Assembly: GCA_009602725.1 (NCBI GenBank)
Contig: WELB01000066.1
Coordinates: 59,865-103,610 of the forward strand
DNA from: Spirogloea muscicola
Lineage: Eukaryota > Streptophyta > Zygnematophyceae > Spirogloeales > Spirogloeaceae
Length of the DNA stretch: 43,746 nt
Reading direction: 5' to 3'
Positions 11,401 through 21,612 of this stretch are shown here, one piece after another. The number at the start of each line of letters is the position of its first letter. The first letter of the stretch is position 1. The translations under genes and the position numbers were made by a program. The notes under the pieces were generated by a model. That model worked only from the letters and a program-made list of their open reading frames with translations, was not told the DNA's origin and made no database searches.

Positions 11401-11467
11401 GTGGAATTGCCCCCATGGGCGGCCGACGATGAGGCACCTGGTTGACCTGTTGGCTGTCAGAAAGTAG
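5346..11467 (+). CDS. PMS1: DNA mismatch repair protein PMS1 (eukaryotic PMS2-type MutL)
   Basis: Exons: 5483-5635, 5810-6004, 6259-6387, 6919-7235, 7823-8986, 9311-9509, 9657-9730, 10086-10151, 10525-10628, 10851-11194 and 11369-11467, all in matching phase (947 residues), plus a 5' part. The GHKL ATPase motifs are present: [28 protein letters not shown] and GTTV. A long acidic linker is encoded by the 1164-bp exon. The C-terminal endonuclease keeps the metal site [12 protein letters not shown] (split by the intron after DQ), ACRSSVMIG and [11 protein letters not shown]. The protein should pair with MLH1 and nick the mispaired strand. Intron 6388-6918 begins with GC. The 5' end is unresolved: GQVVLDL is in a frame closed by a TGA at about 5460, while the ATGs at 5346, 5352 and 5442 lie in another frame with a poly-Gly tract. 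A one-base sequence error or a missed short intron would explain this. Confidence 0.93.
5357..5401 (+). repeat. (GGC)n trinucleotide tract
   Basis: This is an uninterrupted GGC run of about 14 units just after the candidate PMS1 ATGs. In the ATG frame it would encode poly-glycine. It sits next to the PMS1 reading-frame problem, and such runs are prone to sequencing or assembly indels. Confidence 0.9.
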
Positions 11468-11582
11468 ATGTTGCCTTGTGAACACTCCACTGCTCAGGAG
11501 GGGCTTGTGCAGGATGCCCTTCTGAATATTCTCGCTTGGGGCACAAGCCTGCATGCTTACAAGCGGAGGTTGGCTGGGCACC

Positions 11583-11676
11583 ATGGCTCCGAGGCGCCTG
11601 CTGCTTGATGGGGCAGAGTTGAGCTCTACACTTAGGGAAGGCATACAGTCTTCCAGCTTTTCGAGTAGCAACACAG
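11583..11676 (+). other. possible first exon of an unassigned plus-strand gene
   Basis: CACCATGGCTCCG gives an ATG in a good context, followed by 31 codons (MAPRRLLLDGAELSSTLREG, then Ser-rich) up to a plausible donor ACACAG|GTGAAT. It lies only 115 bp downstream of the PMS1 stop, so it could also be PMS1 3' UTR. I do not recognise the peptide and could not phase it to a following exon. Confidence 0.2.
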
Positions 11677-11946
11677 GTGAATGTCCTTCTCTATGCAGAC
11701 TGCTGGTTCATGCAAAATGATGAGTGTCCTTAATCTCATGCCTGAGCCATGTCTATCAATAAGTCACCGTTAGACTTGTTAGAATGTCATCAGATTACTG
11801 AAGGACCGATGGTTTTATCCACTCCTAGCAGTCTTGAGTTTTCCTGACTGTTGGACATTGTGCGTATCTCAGTAGAGTTTGAGGCTCCAAGGTACTTCAC
11901 ATAGAATAAGACTACCAGGAATGCTGAGATTGACTTACATCACTAG

Positions 11947-12548
11947 GTGAGCCCAAACCCTGAGTTGGCTGGAACTGCATGGGTTGCTTTGACCAACAAG
12001 CATCAGGTGTGCGCTAACCTGCAGAAAGTGATGCTCTTGGTCAGAGAGCTCTGGAAATCACCAATGCTTTCACTAATGTCAATGTTGATTGAAGCCAGCT
12101 TGCTAAGTATCAGCTGTCCAAGAGGACAGAGTCACCTTCCACCGAATCTTCACCACCAAAAAAAAAACGGAAAAAAAGGAAAAAAAAGAAAAAAAAAGTC
12201 TCTGCTCTTGTGTCTTTAAAGACGACCTTTGAGGCAAGCAGCATGCAGTCCGCACTCTTATGTGATTCGCTTGTGTTGCAGGAAGAGTGCATGTCAAAAA
12301 CCACGGTAGTGGCAACAAAACAGTTGGCAGTTGGAGGAAGTGGTCTCAACCGAATATTTTATGACATGACATTTGCCAAAACAAGTCAGGGGCTCCTGCT
12401 TGCGCACTACACTCGGCAGCTTTGTTTGGTAGCTACATGTTTGCTGAAAGGCAGCCGTTCATCTTTCGTTCAACCGTCCGAAGAGCCCTCCGAAGAGATC
12501 AAGAGGTATCCACACATGGTGCTTACGAAGGATAAGCTGCAGCTTTAA
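11947..12548 (+). other. coding-like region with a lysine-rich tract, unassigned
   Basis: One frame is open from 12093 to 12548. It reads SQLAKYQLSKRTESPSTESS, then a basic tract PPKKKRKKRKKKKKK (about 12150-12198), then VSALVSLKTTFEASSMQSAL and a further ~85 codons to a TAA. Upstream in the same frame, 12021-12089 reads AESDALGQRALEITNAFTNV before a TGA at 12090-12092. Another frame (11947-12219) is also open and protein-like. The basic tract looks like a nuclear or nucleolar localisation signal, but A-rich DNA encodes lysines by chance. I do not recognise a family. Confidence 0.3.
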
Positions 12549-13098
12549 TGTCCAGCTTGTGCTCATCGCACAACTGTGTGATGCAGTTGCTATGCTAATC
12601 ATCTGCACAAGAAAACGTCGGACATGCACAACTGCTGGTTCAGAAGCGAAGCAGCAAAAGTTTTTACATTGCAATCAATACATAGGAGACAGGGGGGAAG
12701 GGACACTGGGGGGGGGGGGCCGGGTGGTCTGGATGACAGGAGAGGCTTTGTGCATGTGAGGTGAATTGAAACTATGAACAGAGTGGAGCTGCTTGTGGAC
12801 GTCATGAGAGTTCTCTGATTGAGGATGCACATCAGCCACTCGTGCACGTTGTGTCTCCGGCAGAGCAAGCTACTGCGGTATGACGGGGGGGATAACATGG
12901 GCAAGAAGGGCGCAAGAGGTTGTGGCGCAGTGCACAACCGCCAATGTCAATCGACACTCGGTCAACGGTGAGTCGCCAGACACCACCACTGGGCTTACCA
13001 GTGCCCTGAATGTGCTCATGACAAGGTGGCCCCCTCCCGGCTTCTGAGAGAGGCGAGCAAAGGAGGCGATTGAGGAAGATGGGAGGCAAGAACCTCTT

Positions 13099-13263
13099 CG
13101 ATGTCAATGTGTTCCTTGCTCAATCTCTCCAAAGGAAAATTTAAATTATTTCTTGCAAAGCCAATTGCTTCCTTGGAGAGGTCTTTGGAGCTCTCCTTTC
13201 TCCACTCTGAGCTTAAACATCTGATGCGCAAGCTTGGAGGCGACCAGCTGACACTGCAGGCAA
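13099..13263 (+). other. coding-like fragment, unassigned
   Basis: The plus-strand frame reads KLFLAKPIASLERSLELSFL, then HSELKHLMRKLGGDQLTLQ, ending at CTGCAG|GCAAGT, which would be a GC-type donor like the two in confirmed genes here. The minus strand across the same bases is also open and protein-like, so strand and reality are unsettled. Confidence 0.22.
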
Positions 13264-13284
13264 GTAGCACCGTCCATGGAGCAC

Positions 13285-13464
13285 CTAAGGCACGCCGCAT
13301 CCTAGATCGTGGAGAAGGTGGTAGTGGCTGCACAGCATGCACAGCTCTGTGAGGTTGTCTGCATCTCGAATGAGGACGCCAAGTACAGATGCAGCTAGTA
13401 GTGGTGTCATTGATATAGATTGGCGCCACCAAGCTGGCGGCAAGAGCAGCAGCTGCTGCTGCAT
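13285..13464 (-). other. small 59-codon ORF, unassigned
   Basis: The ORF runs from ATG at 13464 to TAG at 13285-13287 and begins MQQQLLLLPPAWWRQSISMT, followed by a hydrophobic run PLLAASVLGVLI and a Cys/His-bearing tail (CMLCSHYHLLHDLGCG). A TGA lies four codons upstream, so it cannot be extended in frame. It could be a small secreted or membrane peptide, an exon, or chance. Confidence 0.18.
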
Positions 13465-13599
13465 CGTGCTCTGTCAGAAGCTTGACCCATACGAGCCGCT
13501 GGCCTTGGAGGCCAGTACACGCCCTGCACACGCTACCAGGTAGCAAACACGCTGGCACAGTACTGCAACTTGATATGTTCAAGATCTAGAGCTCAGGAT

Positions 13600-14480
13600 G
13601 GAGGTTCAGGGTTTACACTTGAACCCGAAATCAGGGCTTATACTTGGATTCAGGTGAGGGGATGGCAGGTGGGCGTTGTCGTCTGCCGCTTGGCTACCTC
13701 ATTGTCACGAGCATTGACGGTCAGACTGCGTGCAGGGCGGACTGCAGGGGCCATGGCCACCGAGGGGCGTCCCCGAGGACGGGCCGACCCAGACACTGTA
13801 ACAAGGTGGTCATTGACTTCCAACTGACTTCCAACAGTGCCTTAGTATGCCAGCTACTCCTGCCATCCTGGGCCTCCTGTGACAGTGAGCGACTGCAAGC
13901 TGACTGGCACCCTCCTCGCGCCGACGCCATTGCACGGATGATTTGCCTACGCAGCACTGCAAGACTGCTTGCCCAAGAACAGTGAATGATTGCCCAAGAA
14001 ACAGTGACTGAGCAAGGAGAGGTGAGCGAAGCTTGCGCGGCCGGCTGTGCAGTCGAGGAGCTCTGGTGGCTTCGTCCCCACAGCAGGACTTGGCAGGCAC
14101 CCGCAGCACGGAGGGCGGGCTCGGAGGCACAGAGAAGGCTGGCATTGGTGTAGGCCGCTGCTGACATGGTGACATAGTCAACGGTTGCACTTATGCTGCA
14201 GCTTGCGAGCTGGGTGCCGTAGCGGCGTAGACGACTGGGTGAGACCGCCCCGCTCGTTCTCCTGCGCTCCTGGCGACGCAAGGACAAGGCCGTCCAGCAC
14301 GAGGAAGCCCTGTGGCATCCATGGCTGCTGTCGCACCACGACGGCCGGAGCAGGGCCGACTACAACGACGGGAGCAAGCGCCAGCATTGCCAACTCGTGG
14401 TGAGGCTGCGCCGTCTTGGATGGTGGCTGCGGCCAGCGACGGTGCCAATGGAGGAGCCGGAGCGGCGGCGGCGGCGGACA
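13600..14480. other. unassigned interval
   Basis: Several overlapping open frames occur on both strands, typical of GC-rich DNA without stops. One minus frame starting at 14481 is Ala/Pro-rich (MSAAAAAPAPPLAP). Nothing can be matched to a family or joined with convincing splice phases. No clear repeat copy is seen. Confidence 0.3.
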
Positions 14481-15094
14481 AGAAGGCTCAGTGGGTGTGG
14501 GCCACGGCAGCGGGCCTCGGAGCGGGGCGGCGGCGGCGGCGGCGGCAGATGCGGCGGCGGGGGGGGCGGACGCGTGGCCGGCGTAGGGAGGTAGGGGGTA
14601 GGGGGTGACGTCAGCGGCTTGTGGTATCCCCGGTGGGGCGGGAGGCAATGATTGCGGGCACGCGCGCGCGCGCAGCCCGGGGGACGCTTACCACTATCAG
14701 GGGCCGGTTTCCACTTGGACGGACGGGCGCAAAGTTGGCCTCGGGTTGGCCTCGACTTGGCCAGGATTTGACCCAATCGCTCCACACACCGCGCGACACG
14801 TCCGCCTCGGCCGCGTCCGTTCGTCCAGGTGTGAATCGGCCCCGCGCATGCCCGCCACGCGGCGACCGCTGGCGCTGGCCGCGTGGCCCCGGGATCGGGG
14901 ATCCTGCGGGGGCGGGCGACCGGCGTGATCCGCGTGGGAGGCCGGGGATTGACCGCGCCGACCACCGGCCGCCTCGCGCGGCGCGGATCGCGCCGCGACG
15001 CGTGGAACCAGTGCGCGCGCCATGCCGCCCGATGCGGGCGCATCGGGCGGCGCCGGAGGGGCCCCCCGAGGAGAGCTCGCCCAGAAAAAGAAGA
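14481..15094. other. very GC-rich block
   Basis: This is a CpG-dense block with many short inverted words and no supported gene. It ends in the hairpin at 15024-15051 and abuts a dispersed-repeat copy. It could be a CpG-island-like promoter, but no transcript start can be placed. Confidence 0.4.
15024..15051. repeat. perfect 12-bp inverted repeat (hairpin)
   Basis: GCCGCCCGATGC at 15024-15035 is followed by the 4-base loop GGGC and the exact reverse complement GCATCGGGCGGC at 15040-15051. The stem is almost all G-C and would be very stable in RNA or single-stranded DNA. No T-run follows, so it is not a bacterial-type terminator. Confidence 0.85.
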
Positions 15095-15240
15095 TACGTA
15101 GCTGCTTTGTCTATTCTTGTGCTTACTTTCCTAAGCGCTTCCTTTTTGGTCACTGGTTGATTCTTTGTTTATTCTTTTATTGGGCTGGCTTTTCCAGCCC
15201 CCTCTCCTCAATGGGGGGGCGCCTATTTCTTTTTTCTATT
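15095..15240 (+). repeat. dispersed repeat copy
   Basis: Segments CGTAGCTGCTTTGTCTATTC, CTTACTTTCCTAAGCGCTTC and the core TTGGGCTGGCTTTTCCAGCC with CTCCTCAATGGGG follow each other as at 51-165. This fixes the order of parts within the family. Confidence 0.65.
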
Positions 15241-15368
15241 GAACGAAGCGCGGGCCCGGGGGGGGGCCGGCGCCAAGTGGCGGGGCACGCTTCCGCGCTC
15301 GCTGCCCGGGGGGGGCGCACGCCGCACGCCGCCGGCGGCCCATCCCCGGCGTGGGCCCCACCTCCCCT

Positions 15369-15373
<5 letters not shown>

Positions 15374-15448
<75 letters not shown>
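15374..15448 (+). repeat. (CT)n microsatellite, about 37 units
   Basis: A 75-bp uninterrupted CT run is followed at once by CAG|GTGTCGG. This makes it a perfect polypyrimidine tract plus 3' splice-site sequence, about 520 bp upstream of the bHLH start codon. It could be the acceptor of a 5' UTR intron or a GAGA-type regulatory element. Either role is inferred. Confidence 0.9.
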
Positions 15449-15450
<2 letters not shown>

Positions 15451-15930
15451 GTGTCGGCCACCCCCCTCCCTTTCCTATCCCCTTACATTTGCTCCTTCCT
15501 TCCCGCCCTCCCCGCCTCCCACCTCCCTGGTCTACTGACTGCAGGCCGCCGCGCCCGCGCCTACGCCCTCCGGTCTCCCAGACTCCTCATCTCCGTCTCG
15601 AGGCCGGCGAGTGCTCGATGCGCCCGACGCGGGTGCCCACGTCGCCAGCCTGCTCTCCCTCCGAATCTCGGCCAGAGCCTCCTGACACTACCAGTGCAGT
15701 CCTGCCTATCCTCGTGCGCACTGGCCGGCCTGCTTGACGAGCGTCACTAGCCAGATCACGAGCCAGCAACCAGCCGACCTTTTGGCCCCAACCTCTACCA
15801 GCCCGTGCGGAGGACTTGTGAGGGCCTCAAGCCTCAATACTGGCCTGCACAACTCCTCACTCGACTTTGGCCGAGCTACAAGGCTGACCGGCGCTGAGCC
15901 GGCTGCTGTGAACGACAGTTCGTGCCTCTC

Positions 15931-15931
15931 N
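15931..15931. other. single ambiguous base (N)
   Basis: One N sits 41 bp upstream of the bHLH start codon in a GC-rich 5' region. Two further Ns (27477 and 30100) sit at the starts of PGI and KEG. A single N probably stands for an unresolved gap of unknown length. Confidence 0.8.
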
Positions 15932-15971
15932 GGCGCTCGCGCTGCCCGCTCCCGCCGCCTTCGCCGCGGCC

Positions 15972-18900
15972 ATGGCGGCCGGCCCCCCGCCGCCCTTTGG
16001 TGGGCTACTGCAGCCCCCGGCGGCGGCGGCGCCGCCGATGTCGCTGCCGCAGGCCCAAGTAGGTCCACCCAATCCAATATTGTACTTATGCCAGCAGCCA
16101 GATTCTTCTCCCAGTCGAGCCCTGCCCACGTCCTTGCGTTCTGTGCCCTCTCTCTTGGTCACAAAGGTGGCGGTCCTCCCGATGCGCTCGGACCTCAGCT
16201 CCGGGGTTAGCGATGGAGACCAGGAACTTCGGTGGTACTGCAAGGGGGAGATAGGATCGGTGGCTGCGTTCCGAAGGGGCCAGGTCCACATTGGCTTAGA
16301 GCCGGACAGACGAAGCAGAAGCGGACAGAGCTCACCTAACATAGACTGGCGGCAGTGTTGCTTGGAGAGATGACAGGCGGAGTCCGGCAGCCATTATGTG
16401 TCTGGCTGAGTCGCTGGCCGACCGTCGTTGGCAGGTCGCCATGCCGGCAGCAGGGGCGGCGGCGGCTGCGACGGCAGCAGCGGCGGCGGCCGCGCAGTCG
16501 CATGGTGGATTGGGCGAGGCAGAGGCGCAGCTGGGCGCCAGCAGCTGCAGATTCGACTACTGGAAGGCCGCAGGCGAGCCGGAGGCGCGGCGAGTGGCCA
16601 TCACCAGTGCCGGGGTCGCCAATCTCGGCCTACGCCCCGACTACATCCTGGCCGGCAGCTTGCAGCCGCCCGGCGCTTGCGAGCCGCCGGAGCCCCTGGC
16701 CGCGGCCCCGGGGCTGGGCCCGCCGGTCTGGGCTGGCGGGCACCCCGTCCCCGCCTCAGTATGGGGCGAAGAGCTGCTGAAGGAGCAGGCACACTCCCTC
16801 TCCCCCCAACTTTCGCATGAGTTCCCATTCCCACCATGTTTCCCTAAATTACATACAACTAGAGCATCATCAATGCTATGATTACATGTAAAACGAATAT
16901 ACTACGAGCTGCTAGAGTCCTCGTTCTAGCACAAGCTTGCTTCACCTCTATTGCTCTTCTGTAGCTTGAGCGGTGCTCGCTCGGGTCCACACCCTCCTAC
17001 CCTTGTCGCTGTCTGCCCCCTCCCATGTCCTGCCCGGATGCTGAGAGGGTGTCGCACTGCGGCACGTTGCCTGCAGCTGGTCGACTGCATGATGAAGGAG
17101 CTTCTGCCAGGCATGGATCTCCAGGTGCGCGGTCCTGCATGCTTTCGGTGTCGCTTCAGTCGTCCACGTCGAAGCACTCAGCTGCACTAGCATCCTATGC
17201 CGCTGCTCCACAGTCAGCCGTGTGACGGCCCTAGCCAGGGCGGTCTGCTGCTGCTCTGAGGTCCAGCTTGCTGATCATGCCCCATGGCAATGACGGGCGG
17301 CGGTTGTGGCGGCGGCGGTGGCACGTTTCCTTTCAGCTGATGGCGGCGGCCGTGGCCAGCATGAAGTTCAGGGCACCAGACGAGGTGGCAGCTATGACGC
17401 GCTTAAGACCCCAGTCAGCCACTGCTGGCGCTCCTGAGGCGCACTTGCCGCTGCTCTCACCGCCCGGCAGTGAGGCGCGGTGCAGCCACTCTGGCCCTAC
17501 TGGTAAGCCCTCCCGTCGACGCCATCGAATCGCATGGCCGCCGCCACTGCTTCGGTGCGCCTGCCCCAGTCTCTCGGCAGCTGACCTCGCGCTGTGTGCT
17601 GCTGTCTGTCGCTGCAGCCGCGCACCTGGAGTCACTGAGCGGCGGCTTCTTAGGCGCTAGCTCCGGCTCGCCGCACATGTCCGCTGCCAGCTCTGAGGAG
17701 GGCCCTCCACGGCTCCTGCGACATCCCTCGGAGGACTGTGGCGCGGGTGGCACTGGCAGCGAGCGGCACGGGCCGTTCATTCCTGCCGAGATGCCTCTGC
17801 CACCACCGCCGTTGCTGCAACCGCCGTTGCTGCCGCAAATGTTGGCATCCTCCGTTGCCAATTCGAGGTCCGTGGGCACGCCCGCGGCAGCGACCACTGT
17901 GCCTGCTGCCTCCACCCCGCCAGCCCTTCTCTCCCCTCCAACACGCACGCTTGCGCTCCGGCCGCCCAGGCCGGCGCTGGAGGCGCTGGATGAGCCCAGG
18001 GGCTGGCAGGCGCTCTCGCACGTCACGCACAACGGGTTCCAAGGTGAAATCGGCTACCGGCCACGCCACAAACTCTTGCCGTCACTGCCTCCTTCCCATC
18101 TACTAGTCAATAGCTCTTTAGTGGAGCGGAGCGGCTAGCCACGGCCGCGCTGCCTAACCCAACAGAATTTGACGCAAACCCCTTGCATTGAGATTCTGGA
18201 CTTCTGCACTGATCGGCAGAAGTCGCCTGCTTGCCTGGCATGCAGGGAGGCCAGATGCGACGGCGGCAGAGACAGCGGACGAGTCGCGGCCCGACAGCAA
18301 CGGGGGACGTCAGTCGCCTGGACTCGGCCGCACTGCGAGCGGGTGACGCACCCCTGTGCCCCTGATGGAGCTCACCGGCTCCGCCTGGCCCGTGCTTAGC
18401 AGCACCTCCATGTTGCCCGAGCGTTGCCGGCCATGCTAGGGTCGCCAAGGAGCCATGTAGGACTCGCATAGCTGCCATGCCAGCTTGCTCTCACATGGTG
18501 TGCAGGCCTTGCTGAGTATTGGAATGGTCCGACGGGTTCTCACAGCCTGTTGAGTCGCAGGCTCCCCACTGCCACACCCTCTAAAACCCCAACCCCCAGA
18601 AACCCCTGTGCCTCTACCTTTCCTCTACCAGTACTTGCTTGTGGGCCAGCTCGCAAGGCTGCCATCTAATGGCAGCTCTCTTCCATGTGGCAGCCTCGGG
18701 AAGAGGCTGCTGGCGCACGATGTGGAGGCTGCGGGCGACGCCTTCGTCTGTGATAACCCTGAGCTGAGGGAGAGCCCGCCCAAGCGGCGGCACGCCGCCA
18801 GCGCGCCTTCGGACTCGGGCGGCGGCGCCTGGGAGTGGCCGCCATCGCTGTCTCCGCAGGAGACGGCGTCGGATGGCGACCGCGACGTGCAGTCGGGGCT

Positions 18901-19731
18901 GTCCCCGCGAGACCTCCTCCTGCAGCACCCCGACGCATCTGGCCGCAAGCCCGGCCCCCGCCGCACCGCCGGCCCAACCACCACGCAGTGCATCGCCGCC
19001 AGGGTGTGCTGCGCAGAACCCATGAGCCAAATCCGAAGCTGTGCTGGTCCCCAGCAGCGGCCTGAGGCAGCCCGGCGCTTCGACAAAGCGAGGCCGCTGA
19101 CTTGCCATCCAAGTGCCTGGTTGGGCCCGCAGGAGCGGCGGGAGCGCATCACATCATACGTGCGCACGCTGCAGAAAATTGTGCCAATTGGTACCAAGAT
19201 TGACACCGCGTCTGTGCTCGAGGAGACCATCCGCTATGTCCGTCAGCTGCAGCACCAGATTAAGGTGCAGCCAGCTGCCTTGCCGCCCCTTTGCGGCTGC
19301 TCGCCACAACTCCATGTTGCGCTAGCAGCAGCATCAGCCAAATGACGATTGGATGCTGTGCGACACCTCGCGCACAGTGCCTCATGTCACCTCATGTGGG
19401 TTGCATCCGCAAACCCGTGCCTAGCAAAGTTCTGCACACGGTATCACATTGGTCATAGTTCAGTAAGTCATGCCTGGATGTTACCATCATGTTGCTGATC
19501 TCTGCCACCGATTCAGGACTGCAGGGCTTGCTACAGGAACAAAGCGGGCCTAGCGGCAGGGACTCCAACGCAAGGCCGCCAAGGTCGCCAGAATTGCTGG
19601 AGGCTCCTGCAGGCGGTGCCGCAACGGTGTCGTCAGGCCCAGGGCCTGCACCTCCGACGACTTTGACGGCAGCAATGGAGGGCGGCAAGACACTGACCAG
19701 GAGCAACTCCTCAGATAGCTCCCTGGAGTAA
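15972..19731 (+). CDS. bHLH transcription factor, group VIIIb (HEC/IND-like)
   Basis: Nine exons keep phase throughout: 15972-16058, 16435-16758, 17077-17124, 17337-17502, 17618-18043, 18246-18342, 18694-19003, 19133-19264 and 19525-19731, giving about 598 residues. The bHLH domain is near the C-terminus. The basic region QCIAARERRERI is assembled across the intron 19004-19132, then helix 1 (SYVRTLQKIVP), loop (IGTKIDTAS) and helix 2 (VLEETIRYVRQLQHQIK). The diagnostic basic residues are Q5-A9-R13 instead of H5-E9-R13, as in plant HECATE/INDEHISCENT proteins (known of that group). The long N-terminus is Ala/Pro-rich; the C-terminus is Ser-rich. Least certain are the start (an ATG at 16396 is an alternative), the small exon 17077-17124, and the end of the second exon. 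The expected role is nuclear DNA-binding regulation, with unknown targets. Confidence 0.82.
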
Positions 19732-20045
19732 GAGTTCTGCCAGCAGACGCAATAAGGCGAGCCTTTTTCTGCCCTGCCGCGGCATCCCTGCATCGTTGAA
19801 GAATGCAACCACCCCATACACCGCCACAGCGATTGCCGCAGGCAGCGTACGAGCTGCAGTGAACTAGGCCATTCGCTGGAGGGGGTGCTATATACGCGCC
19901 TTTCAATTTGGGACGAAGGCGCCCGGTGCGCATGAGATCGAAAGGGAGGCCAATTCTAGCCATACAAATGTCCTGTTAACTGGGTAATGAGCTGGCTAAC
20001 GGGGACACTATATCCCCGAGTGAGCACATGCATATCTGACAAGCT
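19732..20045. other. 3' flank of the bHLH gene
   Basis: This is probably bHLH 3' UTR and terminator. No TGTAA poly(A) signal is seen close to the stop. There is no gene or repeat that I can support. Confidence 0.4.
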
Positions 20046-20600
20046 TTATGGAGGAGCCAAACCACCACCACGGAAGCCACTAGCCTGGGCTAATGCACGA
20101 CCAGCACGCTGGTGAATTGCGAGTGCCTGGGAGCGCTGCAGAGTCAATGATAGCCGCATTCCATAGCATGCAACGATGGCTTGCGGGCCAGAATGGCCTA
20201 AGCTACCCGCCCGACTACGTCGGCGGGCATCAACATGCAGTGCCAGGCGATGGAGGAGGGAAGACCACTTTGTTCCGTAGCCACCATATATGTCCATGGC
20301 GCACGGGAAGAAGTGGTCGGCCCGGGGGTGGTCATTATAGTGCCTCTCCTCCTTCCTCCTCTCGCATGATGTGTCGCCCAACCTGGCACAGTCAGTGTGG
20401 GTGCCCCTGGTTGGAATGCGTCGATGAGAACGACGTCGAGGGAAAGACGAGGCCCACCACTCCAGGGGGTGGCCACCACATCCAGACGCCTGACGTAAGG
20501 CCTGCCACGCTTCTGGAGTACCGGCATGATGCCCGGCACCTCCATGGCCGTATGATAACCTGCCTCGCACAAAGTACGTGTGCAGTGGCAATGGCCCCAT
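20046..20600 (-). pseudogene. decayed non-LTR retroelement-like ORF fragment (copy B)
   Basis: The minus strand carries MPVLQKRGRP, RRLDVVATPWSGGPRLSLDV and LIDAFQPGAPTL in one frame. After a frameshift near 20360 it continues KEERHYNDHPRADHFFPCAM, DIYGGYGTKWSSLLHRLA and SLTLQRSQALAIHQRAGRAL. The order (a D-V strand, then Y...HFFP...D.YGG, then an arginine-rich C-terminal helix) resembles the tail of algal LINE-type polyproteins; this is recalled, not searched. It shares its first part with copy A at 345-614. The frameshift and absence of the RT part mark it as a relic. Confidence 0.45.
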
Positions 20601-21514
20601 CGCTCACTCAAGCCACCATACCAATCATGGACCTTGAGCCACTCGCTACAGTAATGATCTCAATCATATTGTATCCAAAACGATCTGGGATGTAGTCGGA
20701 GGAGGCTGTAGGTACACGAGTCTCAGACCGACACATCTGAAGAGCTGCTACAGGTGCTCGAGCCAACATCCTAACTACTTAGGCAAGGCACACAGCCTAC
20801 CCCCTGCTCCTAGCAGCCACCTGGATCCCCATTAGTACCAAATAAGCTGGGCAACCTATAGCTGCTTTTTGCCGGCCAATGTGCTACCTAAAGGCGTGCC
20901 TGATCCACACTGTCTTATCGGCATTGGCCAGCGCCGCACGCGTAAGCCAGCCTTGATTTCAGCATTCCATATCCGAAGAGGCAACTGCGCCTCACCCCTT
21001 GATACAGTCGCAAGTCGCACATAGTTGATCCATTGGGACTGCTCGCACTGCTGGCCGGATCTATCACAGCTGGAGTCCTTAACATCAGACTGTGGAATGG
21101 GCAGCTGCATCATTGCACCTCTGCTTGTTGCCTGTTCAGGGGCCCTGGGCCTCCCTGACATTGAGCCTGCAGTATCTCCAGTAAGTGCTGATGCCACTGC
21201 CTCTGCCCCTTTGCCCTTTGCATGAACAGTATTCTGGCTCAGCTTGGCCTCCCTCTGGCATCATGCACACAGCGCGCCTTATCTTGAAAAGCACAAGCAG
21301 AAGAGCATGTACGAACGTGACCTTTGGTGGTACGTTTTGGGAGGCATCAGGAGGTGTCCGCACAGATTCTCAACACCAAGATCGTATCAACGTTCTCCTT
21401 CATAGGCGAGGATTAAGAATGTCATCAACTCACAACTTGAGACGCAGAGGGCATTTGAATGCCCATGGTGATGATCTCCAAACGCAAGCAGGCCTAGCAG
21501 CACGAAGACCACCC
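20601..21514. other. intergenic, nothing assigned
   Basis: Open frames are short and unrelated to families I know. This could be the upstream, more decayed part of retroelement copy B, but no RT motif such as F/Y-x-D-D was recognised. Confidence 0.35.
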
Positions 21515-21612
21515 ACATCTCCTTATCTGGCCCTTTCGGACCTTGTCCATTCTTTTCACATTCCTTTCACAGCCCTCTCGCCCCCTTTGGAAGAGCTTAC
21601 TTTCTTTCAGAA
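21515..21612 (+). repeat. dispersed repeat copy
   Basis: Contains CGGACCTTGTCCATTCTTTT, then CCTTTCACAGCCCTCTCGCC and CCCTTTGGAAGAGCTTACTT, the later-half words of the family. The GGGCTGG arm is replaced by CACATT, so the stem is broken in this copy. Confidence 0.55.

Noticed and set aside
11468-15971. A seventh full gene between PMS1 and the bHLH gene
   Set aside because: Coding-like pieces exist, but I could not chain them with consistent phases or recognise a family, so they are listed only as low-confidence fragments.
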